DNA of 64,000 nucleotides from Lasioglossum baleicum. Its lineage: Eukaryota; Arthropoda; Insecta; Hymenoptera; Halictidae. Position numbers and translations under genes: made by a program. The DNA lies in assembly GCF_051020765.1 (NCBI RefSeq), contig NC_134946.1, forward strand, positions 5,631,239-5,695,238, written 5' to 3'. A model generated the notes under the pieces. That model searched no databases, was not told the DNA's origin, and saw nothing but the letters and a program-made list of their open reading frames with translations. Shown piece by piece: positions 63,001 to 64,000 of this stretch (position 1 is its first letter; every line of letters begins with the position of its first letter).

Positions 63001-63319
63001 TTTAATATTGCAGTTGAAAGCTACAGTGAAAATTATTAAAATCAATATTTCAATTCAACGTTAAATTAAATAATTTAATTTAATATTTATAGTTCATAAT
63101 AAATGAAATTATGAAATTTAATTGTTACATAAATTTAAAGAAGACGGTAATTTGAGTTCTTACCGCTTCACTTCGTCAGCAGATTGAGCAATGAAGAATC
63201 CCTGAGTATTTGCAACGATCTTGGCACCACGTGGATTGATCGAGATCTTGCTGTCACCACCTCCTTCGCCCTTTATCTCGATCGCCAGCAGCAACAGCTT
63301 CAGTTTCGTGAAGCACAAC
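32740..63319 (-). CDS. slo: Slowpoke BK calcium-activated potassium channel, C-terminal half (gene continues past 64 kb)
   Basis: Large-conductance Ca2+- and voltage-gated K+ channel. This window encodes the cytosolic gating ring from late RCK1 to the C-terminus. Sixteen exons with consistent phases: 63319-63164, 62477-62401, 59590-59522, 55494-55444, 49396-49334, 44187-44155, 42891-42759, 40255-40196, 38621-38225, 35774-35591, 35015-34920, 34849-34713, 34632-34520, 33966-33811, 33191-33098, 32820-32740. With every exon included they add up to 632 residues plus stop. Landmarks: LCFTKLKLLLLAIEIKG (RCK1), the heme-binding CKACH motif in the linker, FHWSPSRNLEDCILDRNQAA and VVIVGSVDYIRREW (RCK2), and the calcium bowl DQDDDDDPD. 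The protein ends GARGKDDAS, like the KDDNS end of the fly channel. The first exon starts mid-codon, so upstream exons (voltage sensor, pore, early RCK1) lie outside the window. Five of the exons are small and frame-neutral, hence likely alternative. Confidence 0.97.
33098..34632 (-). CDS. slo: slo exons 34632-34520, 33966-33811 and 33191-33098
   Basis: Three consecutive RCK2 exons: TYFNQNALTLIRSLITGGAT to GGY; STADSLANRDRCRVGQIALY to IGLY; RFRDTSSSCDASSKRYVITN to LLPTDQ. Phases 0-2, 2-2 and 2-0 connect without gaps. The 34632 and 33966 exons are separated by a GC-rich foldback repeat. Confidence 0.96.
33374..33535. repeat. GA microsatellite in a slo intron
   Basis: About 160 bp of GA with AAAGAGAG interruptions, between the last two slo introns' exons. 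Open frames here are repeat translations. Confidence 0.9.
34000..34490. mobile_element. GC-rich foldback repeat in a slo intron
   Basis: Imperfect inverted arms: the region with GGGCAGATGGAAGGCAACTC (about 34190) is mirrored by CTTCCTTCCATCTTTCCGGC (about 34365), and CCAGGACCG occurs in both orientations. It creates a 153-codon minus-strand frame without any known domain. I read it as a decayed transposon. Confidence 0.55.
34713..34849 (-). CDS. slo: slo exon with the calcium bowl
   Basis: 137 nt, encoding LVNDSNVQFLDQDDDDDPDT and [20 protein letters not shown]. The DQDDDDDPD run is the RCK2 calcium-binding bowl. Acceptor CTTCCCTAG, donor AACG/GTTAGT. Confidence 0.97.
34920..35015 (-). CDS. 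slo: slo exon, 96 nt, phase 1-1, NEQGNLTAVGSPIVLQRRGS
   Basis: The acceptor CAATTGCAG is weak in pyrimidines. The donor is ACAG/GTATCG. It encodes ANNEQGNLTAVGSPIVLQRR then GSVYGANVPMIT and is frame-neutral if skipped. An alternative acceptor three codons further in (GAGCAAG) would shorten it. Confidence 0.88.
35591..35774 (-). CDS. slo: slo exon: RCK2 GSPLSRADLRAVNVNLCDMC
   Basis: 184 nt, acceptor TTCTTACAG, donor CAAG/GTATGC, ending in phase 1 after IGVLSQ. Matches fly slo almost residue for residue. Confidence 0.97.
35800..38160. other. slo intron, nothing recognised
   Basis: Intron between the two RCK2 exons at 38225 and 35774. AT-rich, with no further exon candidate that fits the phases. 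A small GA repeat lies near 38090-38125. Confidence 0.45.
38225..38621 (-). CDS. slo: slo exon: start of RCK2
   Basis: 397 nt, from PTSRASGGTNVNNN through KDFDFEKTEMKYDSTGMFHW to LPKISVLN. This is the longest exon in the window and nearly invariant in insects. Acceptor TGATTTTAG, donor AAAC/GTAAAC. Confidence 0.97.
38970..39002. repeat. GA microsatellite
   Basis: About 16 GA repeats in the slo intron between 40196 and 38621. Confidence 0.85.
40196..40255 (-). CDS. slo: slo candidate cassette exon, 60 nt, phase 2-2, YHLAYEVKKLM
   Basis: Acceptor CTGATTCCAG, donor CTCAT/GTATGC. Both ends are phase 2, exactly fitting between the AG end of 42759 and the G start of 38621. It encodes RSQEESAYPGYHLAYEVKKL. 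Its protein-like composition and fitting phases make it a likely alternative exon. Confidence 0.7.
40686..41112. mobile_element. 427-bp MITE, TIR CAGTGGCGGACAAAAGT, carrying a nested GC-rich fragment
   Basis: The left CTGTGGCGGACGAAAGTATT is mirrored by ACTTTTGTCCGCCACTG on the right, with TA on each side. The right half (about 40965-41100) is an inverted fragment of the GC-rich MITE also seen at 5240, 13478 and 47348. Confidence 0.75.
41552..41741. mobile_element. 190-bp pogo/Tigger-like MITE
   Basis: Starts CAGTAGAACCTCGATTAACC and ends GTGGAGCTCTG, with TA at 41550-41551 and 41742-41743. Inner arms GGGCGTAGGACCTATTATAG and CAATAGGTCCTACGCC form a hairpin. No coding capacity. Confidence 0.75.
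42759..42891 (-). CDS. slo: slo linker exon with KQVNKVKPNVN
   Basis: 133 nt, entering in phase 1 and leaving in phase 2 (acceptor GTTTTGCAG, donor AAAG/GTACCT). Contains MTMMNSTKQVNKVKPNVNRA, matching fly GKQVNKVKPTVNVSR but without the long poly-Ala tract. Confidence 0.93.
43080..43380. mobile_element. Foldback MITE in a slo intron
   Basis: Long inverted arms: AACTATTTGGTATATGAAAA and GAACGAAAGTTGTATGGTCT on the left, mirrored at 43280-43345. The arms continue outwards through TCAGCTA. The terminus near 43375 (GGCCCTGTAG) suggests kinship with the ACAGGGTG family. Confidence 0.7.
44155..44187 (-). CDS. slo: slo micro-exon, 33 nt, GEVSRDRDDPN
   Basis: Acceptor TTAATTGTAG, donor G/GTGAGT, both phase 1. 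It reads EVSRDRDDPN, parallel to the fly SVSGDITRDREDTN region. Eleven codons, so the frame is kept if it is skipped. Confidence 0.88.
44200..45330. other. slo intron, nothing coding recognised
   Basis: AT-rich intron with a short GC-rich patch near 44850-44900. A 72-codon plus-strand frame at 44322 is antisense to the intron and unrecognised. Confidence 0.4.
45339..45699. mobile_element. 361-bp TIR MITE, CAGGGTGGGACAACAACTG type
   Basis: The left CAGGGTGGGACAACAACTGT is mirrored by ATAGTTCTGCCTCACCCTG on the right, with TA duplications at 45337-45338 and 45700-45701. Confidence 0.8.
46323..46694. mobile_element. Degenerate TIR MITE of the CAGGGTGTCCCA family
   Basis: The right end CTGGGACACCCTG followed by TA is intact. 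The left end is decayed but still aligns with 53516-53900 through CTGACT and ATCATTGACA-like text. Confidence 0.6.
47348..47586. mobile_element. GC-rich MITE, best preserved copy
   Basis: The left GGCCCGGGCAACTT and right AAGTTGCCCAGGCC are inverted repeats around the shared CACGACTCCCACTACCAG and CACTCCTAATCTCC blocks. Related to 13478-13700 and 5240-5530. Confidence 0.7.
49334..49396 (-). CDS. slo: slo linker exon, 63 nt, TFTPPELPKMVHVR
   Basis: Acceptor TTTGTTACAG, donor GAG/GTACAG, phase 1 at both ends. Encodes DHHPPPTFTPPELPKMVHVR, matching the fly DEHHPAPTFTPPELPKRVHVRG segment, so its identity is secure. The fly protein has extra residues before it that may correspond to another exon or be absent here. 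Confidence 0.92.
49420..51360. other. slo intron with unclassified repeat-like DNA
   Basis: More GC-rich than its surroundings (49660-50900), with several frames of 60-115 codons that show no known domain. A weak similarity between about 49655 and 51150 (CGATAAAGTC) hints at an old retroelement. This is too little to classify. Confidence 0.3.
51677..51702. repeat. ATT microsatellite
   Basis: Eight or so TTA repeats in the slo intron between 55444 and 49396. Confidence 0.85.
52441..52665. repeat. About 70-bp minisatellite with GGTCACTGACC palindromes
   Basis: Three main units, each starting TAGGTCACTG and containing a second GGTCACTGAC-type motif. Perfect GGTCACTGACC occurs at 52550-52560 and 52583-52593. 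GGTCACTGATC, GGTCACTGGTC, GGTCACTGACT and GATCACTGACC are one-base variants. GGTCA-N-TGACC is the IR1 nuclear-receptor palindrome (EcR/USP type). It lies in the slo intron between the 51-nt and 63-nt exons. More degenerate relatives continue upstream to about 52260. Confidence 0.8.
53516..53900. mobile_element. 385-bp TIR MITE, CAGGGTGTCCCAC type
   Basis: The left TTGGGTGTCCCACCTGACTG and right AGTGGGACACCCTG are inverted repeats extending over about 40 bp (ACATCTCA / TGAGATGT), with TA on both sides. Confidence 0.8.
55444..55494 (-). CDS. slo: slo cassette exon, 51 nt, ATFRKGVRAVQMVGRA
   Basis: Acceptor TTCGGGCAG, donor AA/GTATGT, both ends phase 1. Joined to CKCKN it reads L-ATFRKGVRAVQMVGRA, a segment I associate with insect slo isoforms just after CKCKN. 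Basic and Ala/Val-rich, unlike the acidic linker exons around it. Skipping preserves the frame. Confidence 0.8.
58951..59172. promoter_or_regulatory. E-box array: seven CACGTG in about 200 bp
   Basis: Perfect CACGTG at 58953, 58965, 58977, 59065, 59096, 59137 and 59149. The first three belong to a 12-bp tandem repeat GTCACGTGGATG, which has a fourth mutated unit. Most are embedded in GTCACGTG. Near misses (CACGTC, TACGTG) lie between them. The array is in the slo intron about 350 nt downstream of the 69-nt cassette exon. CACGTG binds bHLH factors such as CLK/CYC, USF and MITF/TFEB. Function here is inferred. Confidence 0.7.
59522..59590 (-). CDS. slo: slo candidate cassette exon, 69 nt, phase 1-1
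   Basis: Acceptor ATTTTTCCAG, then 69 nt without a stop in the slo frame (YVGMMMMQTGMVKGNTAYSS then YLDG), then donor G/GTACGC. Both ends are in phase 1, so inclusion or skipping keeps the frame. I do not recognise the peptide from other slo proteins. Support is structural: position, acceptor strength, open frame and phase. Inclusion directly after CKCKN or exclusion are equally possible. Confidence 0.55.
59930..60350. promoter_or_regulatory. CpG-rich GC island in a slo intron
   Basis: A block with many CpGs (for example ACGCGCGCCGCGAAG near 59960 and GTCGCGGCGCCCTCGCTCG near 60157) in otherwise AT-rich DNA, between the CKACH exon and the 69-nt exon. Frames are open on both strands because of composition. 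It could be an internal promoter or enhancer, but no TATA box or other core element was identified. Confidence 0.4.
60400..60510. repeat. GA/GATA microsatellite
   Basis: GAGAGA with AGATAGATA interruptions next to the GC island. Confidence 0.85.
60785..61245. repeat. Degenerate repeat array with GGTCAGTGACC palindromes
   Basis: Perfect GGTCAGTGACC at 60816-60826, 61020-61030 and 61201-61211, plus AGTCAGTGACC at 61047 and AGTCACTGACC near 60904. Several further half-matches such as GTGACCAAAC and TTTGATCGTT give an irregular 20-40 bp repeat feel. GGTCA-N-TGACC is the IR1 nuclear-receptor site. It lies in the slo intron between the CKACH exon and the 69-nt exon. Confidence 0.75.
62110..62280. 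repeat. TA/TATG microsatellite
   Basis: TATATG and TACATA runs just downstream of the CKACH exon in the direction of slo transcription. Confidence 0.9.
62401..62477 (-). CDS. slo: slo exon with heme-binding CKACH motif
   Basis: Encodes AWFYCKACHEDIKDETLIKK, then CKCKN. The CKACH (CXXCH) motif binds heme in BK channels (family knowledge). It ends in phase 1 at TT/GTAAGT and is the anchor from which the variable linker exons are spliced. Confidence 0.97.
62800..63130. repeat. AT-rich imperfect repeats of TTAAATTAAATTATTA
   Basis: Recurring ATTAAATTAAATNATT and CAATATTAAATT phrases between the CKACH exon and the 63164 exon. A similar style of sequence lies at 48200-48640. No coding. Confidence 0.6.
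63164..63319 (-). CDS. slo: slo exon: end of RCK1
   Basis: 156 nt, encoding LCFTKLKLLLLAIEIKG then GGGDSKISINPRGAKIVANT and QGFFIAQSADEVKR. Acceptor TTGTCCTAG, donor AGCG/GTAAGA. The first base completes a Glu codon from an exon outside the window. Confidence 0.97.
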
Positions 63320-63477
63320 CTAGGACAAGTGATCGCATAGTATTCGGCATTACGTGGAAGCATGTTGCTTCAACATCGTTGTTACTCACATTCACGAATC
63401 AAAGGACATTTATTCGGAAATTCTTACGTGTTTGAAGCGAGTGCTCGACAAATATTAAATAACAGTTTCGGGCAACC

Positions 63478-63692
63478 ACAGTCAGTGTAAAAAGTACTCG
63501 TACACCCATTAAAAATCAGTTTTTCCAGAAGATTTTTATTTTAAGTTTCCATTAAAATTTTTTTTCAATTATTTTGACATTGGCTAGTAAGACAATCCTT
63601 CTACCATCTCAAAGAAATGCAAGCCGTGTGGTCTACATTTTAAAAAGTCCTATGATTCAAAGTGGTGTACAAATACTTTTTACACTGACTGT
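63478..63692. mobile_element. 215-bp TIR MITE, ACAGTCAGTGTAAAAAGTA
   Basis: The left ACAGTCAGTGTAAAAAGTAC and right TACTTTTTACACTGACTGT are inverted repeats. The right flank is TA-rich but a clean duplication is not visible. A single related end lies near 57990 (TTTAAAAAGTATTCGTAC). Confidence 0.75.
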
Positions 63693-64000
63693 ATATAGAA
63701 CAGGATCCATCCCATGAATGACCTGGACAATACATTTTTGCAAAGAATTAATAACTGCATCTTAAAACTATGATTCACTATAAAAAGGACAGTTCAGTTG
63801 AAGACAGTTTCATAAATAATCAGGATAATCAATTTACTTCAATTGGCCTTGAAAAAATACTTCAAGGTTATTGAAATCGTCGGGTTGGATACTATTCTAT
63901 CACCGAAGTTCGTAACGATAGCTGTTGACTCGAAAGCGTGTAAGTTTCGACGATAATTAATATAATAATTAATAATAATTATAAGCTAATAATTATGTAA

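Overview
This window looks like AT-rich insect nuclear DNA, most likely hymenopteran; the order is inferred from gene structure and MITE style. It has spliced genes with GT-AG introns, many short terminal-inverted-repeat (TIR) elements with TA, TAA or 8-bp target duplications, and long microsatellites. No tRNA, rRNA, CRISPR array, bacterial operon or intact transposase was seen.

Layout. (1) 1-3.2 kb: minisatellite and repeat-rich DNA with no gene recognised. (2) 3.2-19.2 kb, plus strand: two tandem six-coding-exon perilipin (Lsd-1/PLIN1-type) genes, copy A (CDS 6461-10683, 400 aa) and copy B (CDS 14744-18301, 378 aa). Each has an upstream non-coding first exon and a matching poly(A) region. 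Copy B keeps the canonical Lsd-1 core. Copy A has an 11-residue gap there and a strongly diverged fifth exon. Exons 2-3 and the intron between them are nearly identical, which looks like gene conversion. (3) 20.8-22.8 kb, minus strand: a two-exon CHK-kinase-like (EcKinase/DUF1679) gene with a TATA box and three degenerate, partly coding-like repeat units in its leader. (4) 22.8-32.7 kb: no recognisable coding exon; it may include a long slo 3' UTR. (5) 32.7-63.3 kb, minus strand: the 3' half of slowpoke (slo, BK calcium-activated K+ channel), 16 recognised exons from late RCK1 to the stop. The pore-encoding exons lie beyond 64 kb.

The most unusual part is the slo RCK1-RCK2 linker. Four small exons of 69, 51, 63 and 33 nt have both ends in phase 1, and a 60-nt exon has both ends in phase 2. 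Any of them could be skipped without breaking the frame. The three introns around the first of these each contain a palindrome-rich array: perfect GGTCA-N-TGACC inverted repeats (nuclear-receptor IR1, EcR/USP-type) at about 60.8-61.2 kb, seven CACGTG E-boxes within about 200 bp at 58.95-59.16 kb, and a roughly 70-bp minisatellite with more IR1 sites at 52.44-52.66 kb. The sequence shows these arrays directly; their regulatory role is inference.

The genes do not form one pathway. Lsd-1 coats lipid droplets, CHK-like kinases act on small molecules, and slo controls excitability.
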